A stretch of 64,000 nucleotides of DNA from Gandjariella thermophila (GTDB lineage Bacteria; Actinomycetota; Actinomycetes; Mycobacteriales; Pseudonocardiaceae): the NCBI RefSeq assembly GCF_005405885.1, contig NZ_BJFL01000006.1:124001-188000 (forward strand), read 5' to 3'. The translations under genes and the position numbers were made by a program. The notes under the pieces were generated by a model. That model did no database searches, was not told the DNA's origin, and was given only the letters and a program-made list of their open reading frames with translations. Below, piece by piece: positions 48,456 to 56,748 of this stretch. How positions within the stretch are numbered: position 1 is the first letter of the stretch; each line of letters begins with the position of its first letter.

Positions 48456-48484
48456 TGTTTAGCACTCGACCCCGGAGAGTGCAA
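48456..48484 (-). promoter_or_regulatory. Predicted groEL promoter
   Basis: On the minus strand TTGCAC (48479-48484) and TAAACA (48456-48461) are 17 bases apart, upstream of groEL. CIRCE element 2 overlaps almost all of it, as expected for HrcA repression. The leader would be about 200 bases. Confidence 0.6.
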
Positions 48485-48485
48485 G
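48459..48485. promoter_or_regulatory. CIRCE element 2 (HrcA operator)
   Basis: TTAGCACTC-N9-GAGTGCAAG; the left half is a perfect CIRCE half-site and the right half has two mismatches. It overlaps the -35 and -10 of the groEL promoter. Confidence 0.85.
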
Positions 48486-48494
48486 ACGACCCGG

Positions 48495-49745
48495 CTAGCG
48501 CGAAGTGACCACGTGCGGGTTGGTGGGCAACTGGTTTCCGCCGCCCGGACCGACCGCCACGCTGCTCCCCGGAGCGCCGGTGGGCGTGCCGCCGCCCGCG
48601 CCGCTCCCGCTTCCCCCGCTGGCGAACACGATCACCAGGACCACGATCACCACCACCGCGGCCGCGGCCACCAGCACCGGCACCAGCCAGCGGGACGTTC
48701 CCTCCCGGTCCCGGGTGAAGGTGGCCGACGACCCCACCGGAACCGGCGGGCGCAGCCGCACCGGCTCGGCCGGCGGCTGGGGCGCCGCGGGCGACGGGTA
48801 CCCGGCGGCGGGCCGGTAGGGCGCCGGCGCGGGCGGCCGGGGATACCCGCCGGTGGCCGGGGCGGCGTCGACGGAGGTCTCCCGGCGGGCCGGCGGCGGG
48901 CTGCCCGGCCTCGCCACCGGGGCCAGCGCGGTGCGCGCCGCGTTGACCATCTCCTGGCAGGTGGCGTACCGCTGGTTCGGGTCCTTGGCCATGCCCCGGC
49001 GGACCACCTCGTCAATCGCCGGCGGCAGCACCACGTAGGAGGTGACCGCGGGGATCTGCGCGCCCAGGTGGCCCTGGATCACCTCGGGCACGCTGCCCCG
49101 GTACGGCGGCCGGCCGGTCAGGCAGGCGAACAGCACGCAGGTGAGCGCGTACAGGTCGGTGCGGCCGTCCACCGGCTCGCCGCGCAGGTGCTCGGGCGCG
49201 GCGTAGGTGGGCGAGCCGAGGAAGTCGCCGCCGCGGGTGCGGTGGCCGGTGGCGCCGCGCCGGGTGAGCCCGAAGTCGGCGAGGTAGACGTGCTCGCCGG
49301 CGGCCTCCCGGGTGGTCACCAGCACGTTCGCCGGCTTGACGTCCAGGTGCACCAGGCCGTCGCCGTGCACGGTGTCCAGCGCGTCGGCGACCTGGCCGAG
49401 CAGCGCGAGCGCGCGGGCCGGCGAGATCGGCCCGTCCTTGATCAGGCTGGCCAGGTCGGAGCCGTCCACCAGCCGCATGGCGATGTAGAGCAGCCCGTCG
49501 ACCTCGCCGAAGTCGTACAGCGGCACGACGTGCGAGTGGTCCACCGCCGAGGTGTTGCGCGCCTCGTCCACGAACCGCTCGCGGAACTCCGGGTCCTCGG
49601 TGAGGTGCTCGGCGATCACCTTGAGCGCCACCTTGCGCCCCAGCCGGACGTCGGTCGCCCGGTACATCACGCTCATGCCGCCACGGCCAAGCACGCCGTC
49701 GATGCGGTAGTGACCAAGGCGTCGCCCGGTGAGGTCCTCCGACAC
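48495..49745 (-). CDS. Membrane-anchored Ser/Thr protein kinase (PknB-like)
   Basis: A 416-residue Hanks-type kinase. The glycine loop is GVLGRGGMSVMYRA, the lysine VALKV, the catalytic loop HLDVKPANV near residues 134-142, DFG is LADFGLTRRG, and the APE motif YAAPEHL. After the kinase domain come a Pro/Ala-rich linker, one membrane helix (WLVPVLVAAAAVVVIVVLVIVF) and a Gly/Ser-rich extracytoplasmic tail without PASTA repeats. The catalytic loop has HLD instead of the common HRD, which is found in other kinases too. It lies upstream of groEL on the same strand with CIRCE sites between. Confidence 0.93.
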   Translation of the reverse strand: MSEDLTGRRLGHYRIDGVLGRGGMSVMYRATDVRLGRKVALKVIAEHLTEDPEFRERFVDEARNTSAVDHSHVVPLYDFGEVDGLLYIAMRLVDGSDLASLIKDGPISPARALALLGQVADALDTVHGDGLVHLDVKPANVLVTTREAAGEHVYLADFGLTRRGATGHRTRGGDFLGSPTYAAPEHLRGEPVDGRTDLYALTCVLFACLTGRPPYRGSVPEVIQGHLGAQIPAVTSYVVLPPAIDEVVRRGMAKDPNQRYATCQEMVNAARTALAPVARPGSPPPARRETSVDAAPATGGYPRPPAPAPYRPAAGYPSPAAPQPPAEPVRLRPPVPVGSSATFTRDREGTSRWLVPVLVAAAAVVVIVVLVIVFASGGSGSGAGGGTPTGAPGSSVAVGPGGGNQLPTNPHVVTSR

Positions 49746-49820
49746 GAGAGCGCAGCCTAACGGTCGCAGCCGGAGGTCCGCTTTCCCTACGGGACAACGA
49801 CCCCGCGGCCGGACGAGCGG

Positions 49821-49851
49821 CGGCCCGGCGATCCAGCGGATCGCCGGGCCG
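49821..49851 (-). terminator. Terminator after the cold-shock gene
   Basis: A 14-bp perfect stem (CGGCCCGGCGATCC with GGATCGCCGGGCCG, 49821-49834 and 49838-49851) with a 3-base loop lies downstream of the cold-shock gene on the minus strand and before the kinase start. Confidence 0.65.
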
Positions 49852-49867
49852 TCACGCAGCTAAGCCT

Positions 49868-50071
49868 TCAGACCTTGCGGACCTCCGCGGCCTGGCTACG
49901 GCCGTCGCGGCCGGCTTGCACCTCGAACTCCACCCGGTCCCCCTCGACGAGGGTGCGGAAGCCGTCCATCATGATCGCCGAGTAATGAACGAAGACGTCC
50001 GGCCCGCCATCGGTGGCGATGAAGCCGTACCCCTTTTCCGAGTTGAACCACTTGACCGTGCCGACTGCCAC
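49868..50071 (-). CDS. cspA: Cold-shock protein (CspA family)
   Basis: A 67-residue cold-shock domain protein with RNP1 KGYGFI and RNP2 DVFVHYSAI (YSAI in place of the usual HFSAI). GTG 50071 has AAGGAGG upstream. It binds single-stranded nucleic acid and acts as an RNA chaperone. Its strong terminator and isolation suggest its own message. Confidence 0.96.
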   Translation of the reverse strand: MAVGTVKWFNSEKGYGFIATDGGPDVFVHYSAIMMDGFRTLVEGDRVEFEVQAGRDGRSQAAEVRKV

Positions 50072-50231
50072 GGCGTCCTCCTTGATATGTAGCGCACGGC
50101 GCCCTGGAGCACCGCTTGGAGCGTCCGCCACGCTACCGGAGAAAACGACCTCCGCCACCCTGTTCCGCGACGCGAATGTCCGTGCCGTCGCTCGGATGTG
50201 GCCCATTCCGCCCCGGTGATCAGGCCGGCGC

Positions 50232-50906
50232 TCAGCCCCGCTGGCCGAGGCCGTTGGCGCCCAGCCAGTGGACCATCCCGAGTGGGTTGCGGGTCTGGGT
50301 GAGCACGATGCCCGGCCCAGCGAAGTCGAAGACCAGCCCCTCGCCGGTGCGCACCGACTGGTGGCCGCCCTGGCTGACCGCCCGCAGCCGGGTCTGCATG
50401 GCGTCGGCGAAGGCGACCACGTGACCGGGCTGCACGGTGATGAACTCGCCGGCCCGCAGGGTGACCACGTCCAGCGCGCCGTAGCAGGCCAGCACCGCCG
50501 CGCCGGTGCCGCCGAGGTGGGTGAGGAAGCCGTCGTCGGAGCCGAGCAGCACGCGGAACCCCGGCCACTGGGTATCCAGCCGGGCGGTGCCCGCGGAGGC
50601 CAGCCAGGCGTTGCGGGCCACGCACCAGCCCGCCGTGCCGTCGAGTTCCAGTACGTGCAGGTCGCCGGGCAGGCTCGGGGCGACGTCCACCCAGCCGCCC
50701 TCGGCGGGTGCGGTGAACACCGCGGCCGGCGGCGGGTTGTTGCTGCGGGTCAACGACTTGAGCAGGCCGCTGCGCGGTTTGCTCTCGATGGAGATGCCGT
50801 AGCTGGTGGCCAGCATCGCGCCCGGCTCGACCTGCACCGGCTCGGCCGGGGCAAGGAGCAGCCGGGCCACCCCGAACCCCGGCGTGTGGCGGGTGCGGAC
50901 CTGCAC
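50232..50906 (-). CDS. AIM24 family protein
   Basis: A 224-residue member of the AIM24/TIGR00266 family ([80 protein letters not shown]). It has a beta-rich fold of unknown biochemical role. GTG 50906 has GGAGGAGGA upstream. It is divergent from moeA with 106 bases between. Confidence 0.88.
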   Translation of the reverse strand: MQVRTRHTPGFGVARLLLAPAEPVQVEPGAMLATSYGISIESKPRSGLLKSLTRSNNPPPAAVFTAPAEGGWVDVAPSLPGDLHVLELDGTAGWCVARNAWLASAGTARLDTQWPGFRVLLGSDDGFLTHLGGTGAAVLACYGALDVVTLRAGEFITVQPGHVVAFADAMQTRLRAVSQGGHQSVRTGEGLVFDFAGPGIVLTQTRNPLGMVHWLGANGLGQRG

Positions 50907-51012
50907 GCTTCCTCCTCCACTCCTCCGCAGGTTCCCGCGCCTGCGGCCCCGGGGTGGGAGTCTGTCACGGCCAGTTGGCCGCCACGCCGTCCTGCCGAGG
51001 GAGGATGCACCC

Positions 51013-52242
51013 GTGTCGAACTCGTCACGGACCAGCCAGCAGCCGTTGATCAGCGTGGCCGAGCACCGGGCCACGGTGGCCGGGCTGCTCGGCCGGACGC
51101 CCGCCGTCCGGCTACCGCTCGCCGACTGCCTCGGCCTCGCCCTGGCCGAGGACCTGACCGCGCCCATCCCGCTGCCCTCGTTCGACAACTCGGCGATGGA
51201 CGGGTACGCGGTGCGCTCTGTGGACGTGGCGGGCGCCAGCCAGGACCGGCCCGTCGAGCTGCCGGTGGCCGAGGACGTGCCGGCCGGCCGCACCGACCTG
51301 GTGCCGCTGCAGCCCGGCACCGCGCACCGGATCATGACCGGTGCGCCGGTGCCGCCCGGTGCGGATGCCGTGGTGCCGGTCGAGCACACGGACGCCGGCA
51401 CGGAGCGGGTGCGGTTCCTCTCCGCCGCCGCGCCCGGTCGCAACGTGCGCAAGGCCGGCGAGGACGTGACCGAGGGCGCCACCGTGCTCGCCGCCGGCAC
51501 CGAGCTTGGTCCGGCGCAGCTCGGCCTGGCCGCCGCCGTGGGCAGGGCCGAGCTGGCGGTGCACCGCCGCCCGAGGGTGCTGGTCCTGTCCACCGGCTCC
51601 GAGCTGGTCGAGCCGGGCGCCCGGCTACAGCCGGGGCAGATCTACGAGTCCAACGGGATCATGCTGGCCGCCGCGGTGCGCGAGGCCGGTGGCGAGGCCG
51701 AGTTGCTCCGCTTCGTGCCGGACGACGTGGCCGAGTTCCGTGCCGCCCTCTCCCCCCGTTTGTCCACTGTGGACCTCGTGCTCACCTCCGGCGGGGTGAG
51801 CGCGGGCGCGTACGAGGTGGTCAAGGACGCGCTCGCGGAGCACGGCGTGCGGTTCACCAAGGTTGCCGTGCAGCCGGGCATGCCGCAGGGCGCCGGGCGC
51901 TACCTCGGGGTACCGGTGGTGACGCTGCCGGGCAACCCGGTCAGCTCGCACGTGTCCTTCGAGGTGTTCGTCCGCCCGGCGCTGCGGGCCGCCGCCGGGC
52001 ACGCCCAGCCGCACCGGCCACGGCTGTCCGCCGAGTTGGCCGAGGCGGTGCGCTCGCCGCGGGGGAGGCGGCAGTACCTGCGCGGCGACCACGATCCCGC
52101 CACCGGGCGAGTTCGTCCGGTCGGCGGGCCGGGCTCGCACCTGCTCGGCTCGCTCGCCGTGGCGAACTGCCTGATCGAGATTCCGGAGCAGGTCACGGAA
52201 CTGCCACAGGGCTCGACCGTGGGCGTGGTTCCGCTGCGTTGA
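51013..52242 (+). CDS. moeA: Molybdopterin molybdenumtransferase MoeA
   Basis: A 409-residue enzyme that inserts molybdate into adenylated molybdopterin. Signatures are PSFDNSAMDGYAV, IMTGAPVPPGADAVVPVEH, LSTGSELVEPG, YESNGIMLAAA, LTSGGVSAGAYEVVKDAL, MPQGAGRYLGVPVVTLPGNP. GTG 51013 has GGGAGGAT upstream. M. tuberculosis has moeA2 at the same place next to psd and pssA. With the moa genes in the same window it supplies cofactor for the cox enzyme. Confidence 0.95.
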   Translation: MSNSSRTSQQPLISVAEHRATVAGLLGRTPAVRLPLADCLGLALAEDLTAPIPLPSFDNSAMDGYAVRSVDVAGASQDRPVELPVAEDVPAGRTDLVPLQPGTAHRIMTGAPVPPGADAVVPVEHTDAGTERVRFLSAAAPGRNVRKAGEDVTEGATVLAAGTELGPAQLGLAAAVGRAELAVHRRPRVLVLSTGSELVEPGARLQPGQIYESNGIMLAAAVREAGGEAELLRFVPDDVAEFRAALSPRLSTVDLVLTSGGVSAGAYEVVKDALAEHGVRFTKVAVQPGMPQGAGRYLGVPVVTLPGNPVSSHVSFEVFVRPALRAAAGHAQPHRPRLSAELAEAVRSPRGRRQYLRGDHDPATGRVRPVGGPGSHLLGSLAVANCLIEIPEQVTELPQGSTVGVVPLR

Positions 52243-52256
52243 TCGGTGAGGGTCGC

Positions 52257-52428
52257 GGTCACATGTGGGTGACCCCTAGGCTCTACCCGGTCCCAGCCGC
52301 CGGATCGCGCGAATCACCGGCACCATGGCCACCAGCAGCACAGAGTGACGAGATGTGAGCGCTGGCTCACGGTCCGCCATTGATTACTGACTGTGACATG
52401 GGTTACACTTCGCTTCTCACCGCGGTGA
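52257..52428 (+). promoter_or_regulatory. Region of four palindromes upstream of the psd operon
   Basis: GGTCAC-N6-GTGACC (52257-52274), GTGAGC-GCTG-GCTCAC (52355-52370), TGTGA-CATGGG-TTACA (52392-52407; one mismatch from the CRP consensus) and the perfect palindrome TCACCGCGGTGA (52417-52428) occur in 172 bases. The third overlaps the -10 of the predicted psd promoter. The interval 52243-52456 holds no gene. Confidence 0.45.
52380..52409 (+). promoter_or_regulatory. Predicted promoter of the psd operon
   Basis: TTGATT (52380-52385) and TACACT (52404-52409) are 18 bases apart. Transcription would start near 52416, giving a leader that contains the small frame at 52457. Confidence 0.4.
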
Positions 52429-52456
52429 CAAAGGCATTCCACGTCGGGAGGATGCC

Positions 52457-52711
52457 GTGACCGTCCCGCGACGAGCTTCCGCGTGGCCGGGCGCCGTACC
52501 GGTCGCGCCGGGGCCGTCGGCCGATCGGTGGGGCGCGAGGAGCTGGGCGCCCGGCCGGTGCGTGCGCCGTCGGGGGGCGCACGGGCCGGCCGGGGCAGCC
52601 CCGTTCGGCCGGTGCCCACGCGGGCGCAACGCACCCTGGTCGCCACGTGGCGTAGCGTGTGCCGCACATCGACGCCACATCACGAAAGACCAACGGATCA
52701 CGACCCGATGA
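52457..52711 (+). CDS. Basic small upstream ORF coupled to psd
   Basis: GTG 52457 follows GGGAGGAT closely, a strong ribosome-binding site. The 84-residue frame is Arg/Pro/Ala-rich (MTVPRRASAWPGAVPVAP start) and has no recognisable family. Its stop TGA overlaps the psd ATG (ATGA at 52708-52711), so it could serve as a translational coupler or leader. Composition alone does not prove the peptide; psd itself lacks a good binding site, which favours coupling. Confidence 0.45.
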   Translation: MTVPRRASAWPGAVPVAPGPSADRWGARSWAPGRCVRRRGAHGPAGAAPFGRCPRGRNAPWSPRGVACAAHRRHITKDQRITTR

Positions 52712-53442
52712 CCGCCGACCGCGAGCGCCGCTCCGGCGCCTTCCTCCCCCATCTGATCGAACTGGCCCGCGAGACGGTGCCCCCCATGCACCCCGCCGGC
52801 CGTCCGTTCGTCCTGGCCGGCGCCATCGCCTCCGTACTGCTGCGCCGCCTCTGGCGCCCCGCCGGGCTGGCCGGCTGGCTGGTCACCGCGTGGTGCGCGT
52901 GGTTCTTCCGCGAGCCGGCCCGGATCGCGCCGAGCCGGCCAGGGGTCGCCGTGGCGCCCGCGGACGGCACCGTGTCCCAGGTCGCCGAGGCCGTGCCGCC
53001 CGCGGAGCTGGGCCTTCCGGCCACCCCGATGCTCCGGGTCAGCGTGTTCCTGTCCATCTTCGACGTGCACGTGCAGCGCGCTCCCGCCGAGGGTGAGGTG
53101 CGCCGGATCTCCTACCGGCCGGGGAAGTTCCTCTCCGCCGACCTGGACAAGGCCAGCGAGGACAACGAGCGCAACGCCCTGCTGCTGCGCACCGTGGACG
53201 GGCACGACTTGGTCTGTGTACAGATCGCCGGCCTGGTGGCCCGGCGGATCGTGTGCTCGGTTGGCGAGGGCGAGAAGGTCGGCGTCGGGCAGACCTACGG
53301 GCTGATCCGCTTCGGCTCCCGCGTCGACCTCTACCTGCCCACCGGCAGCCGGGTCCTGGTCGAGCCCGGCCAGCGCACCGTCGGCGGGGAGACGGTGCTC
53401 GCCGAGCTGCCCGCGGCCGGCCCGAGCGGGACGGGAGGCTGA
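52708..53442 (+). CDS. psd: Phosphatidylserine decarboxylase proenzyme
   Basis: A 244-residue protein of the short actinobacterial/archaeal type. The self-cleavage site is at Gly203-Ser204 in LIRFGSRVDLYLP, where Ser becomes the pyruvoyl group. A membrane-associated hydrophobic N-terminus (FVLAGAIASVLLRRLW, then LAGWLVTAWCAWFF) and VSVFLSIFDVHVQRAP are typical. It makes phosphatidylethanolamine from the PssA product. ATG 52708 overlaps the preceding small frame. Gene order psd-pssA is conserved in actinobacteria. Confidence 0.95.
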   Translation: MTADRERRSGAFLPHLIELARETVPPMHPAGRPFVLAGAIASVLLRRLWRPAGLAGWLVTAWCAWFFREPARIAPSRPGVAVAPADGTVSQVAEAVPPAELGLPATPMLRVSVFLSIFDVHVQRAPAEGEVRRISYRPGKFLSADLDKASEDNERNALLLRTVDGHDLVCVQIAGLVARRIVCSVGEGEKVGVGQTYGLIRFGSRVDLYLPTGSRVLVEPGQRTVGGETVLAELPAAGPSGTGG

Positions 53443-53444
53443 GC

Positions 53445-54452
53445 ATGACGCGCGGCGCACCTCCCGGTGTTCGGCTGCTGCCCAACGCGATCACGGTGCT
53501 CGCGCTGTGCGCGGGGCTGTCCGCCGTGCAGTTCGCGCTGAACGGGGACCCGGTGGGCGCCGTGGCGGCCATCGCCGTGGCCGCGGTGCTGGACGGCCTG
53601 GACGGCCGGCTCGCCCGCCTGCTGGACGCCACCAGCAGGTTGGGTGCCGAGCTCGACTCGCTGTCCGACGCGGTGTCCTTCGGCGTCGCGCCGGCCCTGG
53701 TGCTCTACGTGTGGGGGTTGCACGGCTACCGCACCGGCTGGGTGGTCGCGCTGGTGTTCGCGGTGTGCATGGTGCTCCGGCTGGCCCGGTTCAACACCCT
53801 GCTGGACGACGACAGCCAGCCGCCGTTCGCCAAGGAGTTCTTCATCGGCGTGCCCGCGCCGGCCGGTGCGCTGCTGGCGTTGCTGCCCCTGGTGGTCACG
53901 CTGCAGGTCGGCCGGGGCTGGTGGTCGGCGCCGGTGACGGTGTCGGTCTGGACGATCGGTGTGGCCGCACTGCTGATCAGCCGGGTGCACACGCTGTCGC
54001 TGAAGACGATCCGGGTGGGGCCGCGGGCGATGGCGCCGCTGCTGGTGCTGGTCGCCCTGCTCGCCGCGGCGGTGATCACCTATCCGCTGGGCGCGCTTTC
54101 CGTGGCGATGCTCGGCTACCTGCTGCACCTGCCGTACGGGGCGTACCGGTACCGGTGGCTGGCCAGGCACCCGGAGGCGTGGGACGTGCCGCCGAGCCAG
54201 CGGCGGGCGATCCGCCGGGCGCACGGCGCGCGCCGGCTGAGCCTGCGGCCGCCGCTGCGCCGCCGGGTGGCCGGCGCGGCCCGCCGCGCGGTGCGGCTGC
54301 CCCGGCGCGGTGGGCACACCGCCCGGCAGCCGGACACCGGTCGGGTGCTGGAGATCTACCCGCCGGCCGGCGAGCCGCACAACCGCCCGCCACAGGGCCG
54401 GGACCGGCGCCGCTCGTGGCCGCCGATCGGCCTGCGCCGCGGCCAGCGCTGA
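53445..54452 (+). CDS. pssA: CDP-diacylglycerol-serine O-phosphatidyltransferase
   Basis: A 335-residue integral membrane enzyme. The CDP-alcohol phosphotransferase motif DG-x2-AR-x8-G-x3-D-x3-D is present in DGLDGRLARLLDATSRLGAE then LDSLSD. Several membrane segments follow, and an Arg/Pro-rich C-terminal tail of about 90 residues is longer than usual. It supplies phosphatidylserine for Psd. ATG 53445 has GGGAGG upstream, two bases after the psd stop. Confidence 0.95.
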   Translation: MTRGAPPGVRLLPNAITVLALCAGLSAVQFALNGDPVGAVAAIAVAAVLDGLDGRLARLLDATSRLGAELDSLSDAVSFGVAPALVLYVWGLHGYRTGWVVALVFAVCMVLRLARFNTLLDDDSQPPFAKEFFIGVPAPAGALLALLPLVVTLQVGRGWWSAPVTVSVWTIGVAALLISRVHTLSLKTIRVGPRAMAPLLVLVALLAAAVITYPLGALSVAMLGYLLHLPYGAYRYRWLARHPEAWDVPPSQRRAIRRAHGARRLSLRPPLRRRVAGAARRAVRLPRRGGHTARQPDTGRVLEIYPPAGEPHNRPPQGRDRRRSWPPIGLRRGQR

Positions 54453-54522
54453 GTCCCGCGCCCGGCGCGCGGCCACCGAGAAGCTGCTCGGCGGTTGAGC
54501 AGGACCTCCTAGGCTGGGCAGC

Positions 54523-56730
54523 GTGATCAGGCTGACCACCCGGCTGACCCCGTCCGCGCTGGACACCCGGCGCGGCATCGTCCGGCTGCACCGCGAGGTG
54601 CTGGACGCACTGGGGCTGCGGCCCTGGGACGCGGTCCGGCTCACCGGCGCCCGGGTGAGCGCCGCGATCGCCGCGGCCGCGGACGGCGGTGCGCCGGGCG
54701 TCGTGCTGGTGGACGACCTGACCCTGTCCAACCTGGGGATCGCCGAGGGCGCCGAGGTGGTCGTCGCGCCGGTGGAGGTCGCCCCGGCCCGCGCGGTAAC
54801 CGTCGCGGGATCGCGGCTGGCCAGTGCGTCCGTGCCGCCGGAGACGCTGCGGCTCGCGCTGATCGGCAAGGTGCTCACCCCCGGGGACGCGGTGTCCCTG
54901 CTGCCGCAGGACGTGGCACCCCCGCCCGGGGCCGACGCGTCGGAGGCCCGCAGCCGGCTCGCCTCGGCCATCGGGCTGACCTGGACCAACGAGCTGCTCA
55001 CCGTGACGGCGACCGACCCGGACGGGCCGGTCGCGGTGCAGCCGTCCACCGTGGTCGGCTGGCGGGACGGGGCGCGCACCGGGGACACCCCGCGGACCCC
55101 GACCCGGACTCCGACCCCGGCACCGGCACCCGCTCCGGTCGAGCCGCCGGCCGCGCCGCCGGTCACCGATCTGGTGGGCCAGCAGGACGCGGTGCGCCGG
55201 CTGACCGAGTGGCTGGAACTGACCTTCCGCCGCCCGGACCTGCTGGCCCGGCTCGGCGCCACGCCCCGGCTGGCCGCACTGGTCAGCGGGCCGGAGGGGG
55301 TGGGCAAGGCGACCCTGGTGCGGGCCGTGGCGCGGGAGGTCACCGCGGAACTGGTCGAGGTGGCCGCGCCGAGCGTCGCCGCGCTGGAAGCCGGCGCCGC
55401 GGCCCGGCGGGTACACGAGGCGATCGCCACCGCGACGGCCGCCGCCCAGCGCGGCGGGGCGAGCGTGCTGCTGGTCACCGACGTGGACGCGCTGCTGCCG
55501 GCGGGCGACCCGCCGCCGGTGGCCACCGTCGCGCTGGACGAGCTGCGCTCGGCGGTGGCCACCGCGGGGCTCGCGCTGGTCGTCACCAGCGCCCGTCCCG
55601 AAGCCGTCGACCCGCGGCTGCGCGCCCCCGACCTCGTCGACCGGGAGCTGGTGCTGCCCGCCCCGGACACCGCCACCCGCACCGAGCTGCTCCGGGTGCT
55701 GCTCGCCGAGGTGCCGCTGGAGTCCGATGTGGACCTTGGCCGGATCGCCGACCGGACGCCCGGGTTCGTCGCCGCCGACCTGGCCGCGCTGCGCCGGGAG
55801 GCGGCGGTGCGGGCGGCGCTGCGCCAGCGGGACGCCGACGAGCCCCGGGTGGGCCAGCGCGACCTGCTCGGCGCGCTGGACACCGTCCGGCCGCTTTCGA
55901 TGTCCACTTCGGACATCCTCAGGGTGGGCGGGCTGACCCTGGACGACGTCGGCGACATGGCCGAGGTGAAGCAGGCGCTCACCGAGGCGGTGCTGTGGCC
56001 GCTGTCCTATCCGGACTCCTTCGCCCGGCTCGGCGTGGAACCGCCGCGCGGGGTGCTCATGTACGGGCCGCCCGGCTGCGGCAAGACGTTTCTGGTGCGC
56101 GCGCTGGCCGGCAGCGGGCGGCTCAACGTGCTTTCGGTGAAGGGCGCCGAGCTGCTGGACAAGTGGGTCGGCGAGTCGGAGCGAGCGGTGCGCGAGCTGT
56201 TCGCCCGCGCCAGGCAGGCCGCGCCGACGCTGGTGTTCCTGGACGAGGTGGACGCGCTGGCCCCACGCCGCGGCCAGTCCGCCGACTCCGGGGTGGCCGA
56301 CCGGGTGGTCGCCGCGCTGCTCACCGAGCTGGACGGGGTGGAGCCGATGCGCGACGTGGTGGTGCTCGCCGCCACCAACCGGCCGGAGCTGGTCGACCCG
56401 GCGTTGCTGCGCCCCGGCCGGCTGGAGCGGCTGGTGTACGTGCCGCCGCCGGACGCCGCCGCGCGGGCGGAGATCCTGCGCGCCGCGGCCCGCAACACGC
56501 CACTGGCCGGGGACGTGGACCTCGCCGCGGTGGCCGAGGAGCTGGACGGGTACTCGGCGGCGGACTGCGCGGCGCTGGTCCGGGAGGCGGCGCTGACCGC
56601 GATGCGGGCCTCGCTGGACGCCACCGAGGTCACCGCGGACAACCTGGCCGCCGCGCGGCGGGCGGTGCGGCCGTCGCTGGATCCGGCCCAGCTCGCCGCG
56701 CTGGCCGGGTACGCGGCGGCCGCGCGGTGA
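54523..56730 (+). CDS. Cdc48-like double AAA+ ATPase
   Basis: A 735-residue protein with a Cdc48 N-like domain (residues 1-170), then two AAA modules. Module 1 (about 205-460) has Walker A GPEGVGKAT near residue 256 with Ala replacing the Thr/Ser after Lys, and Walker B VLLVTDVDAL lacking the glutamate. Module 2 (about 480-735) has a normal YGPPGCGKTF near residue 514 and LVFLDEVDALAPRRG. The protein resembles M. tuberculosis Rv0435c. GTG 54523 is seven bases after TAGGCT, suggesting leaderless transcription. It lies between pssA and virR. Confidence 0.93.
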   Translation: MIRLTTRLTPSALDTRRGIVRLHREVLDALGLRPWDAVRLTGARVSAAIAAAADGGAPGVVLVDDLTLSNLGIAEGAEVVVAPVEVAPARAVTVAGSRLASASVPPETLRLALIGKVLTPGDAVSLLPQDVAPPPGADASEARSRLASAIGLTWTNELLTVTATDPDGPVAVQPSTVVGWRDGARTGDTPRTPTRTPTPAPAPAPVEPPAAPPVTDLVGQQDAVRRLTEWLELTFRRPDLLARLGATPRLAALVSGPEGVGKATLVRAVAREVTAELVEVAAPSVAALEAGAAARRVHEAIATATAAAQRGGASVLLVTDVDALLPAGDPPPVATVALDELRSAVATAGLALVVTSARPEAVDPRLRAPDLVDRELVLPAPDTATRTELLRVLLAEVPLESDVDLGRIADRTPGFVAADLAALRREAAVRAALRQRDADEPRVGQRDLLGALDTVRPLSMSTSDILRVGGLTLDDVGDMAEVKQALTEAVLWPLSYPDSFARLGVEPPRGVLMYGPPGCGKTFLVRALAGSGRLNVLSVKGAELLDKWVGESERAVRELFARARQAAPTLVFLDEVDALAPRRGQSADSGVADRVVAALLTELDGVEPMRDVVVLAATNRPELVDPALLRPGRLERLVYVPPPDAAARAEILRAAARNTPLAGDVDLAAVAEELDGYSAADCAALVREAALTAMRASLDATEVTADNLAAARRAVRPSLDPAQLAALAGYAAAAR

Positions 56731-56748
56731 CGCGCCACTCGGCCGCCG

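Noticed and set aside
52355..52370. GTGAGC-GCTG-GCTCAC as a CRP site
   Set aside because: Spacing between GTGA and TCAC is eight bases instead of six; kept only as an unassigned palindrome.
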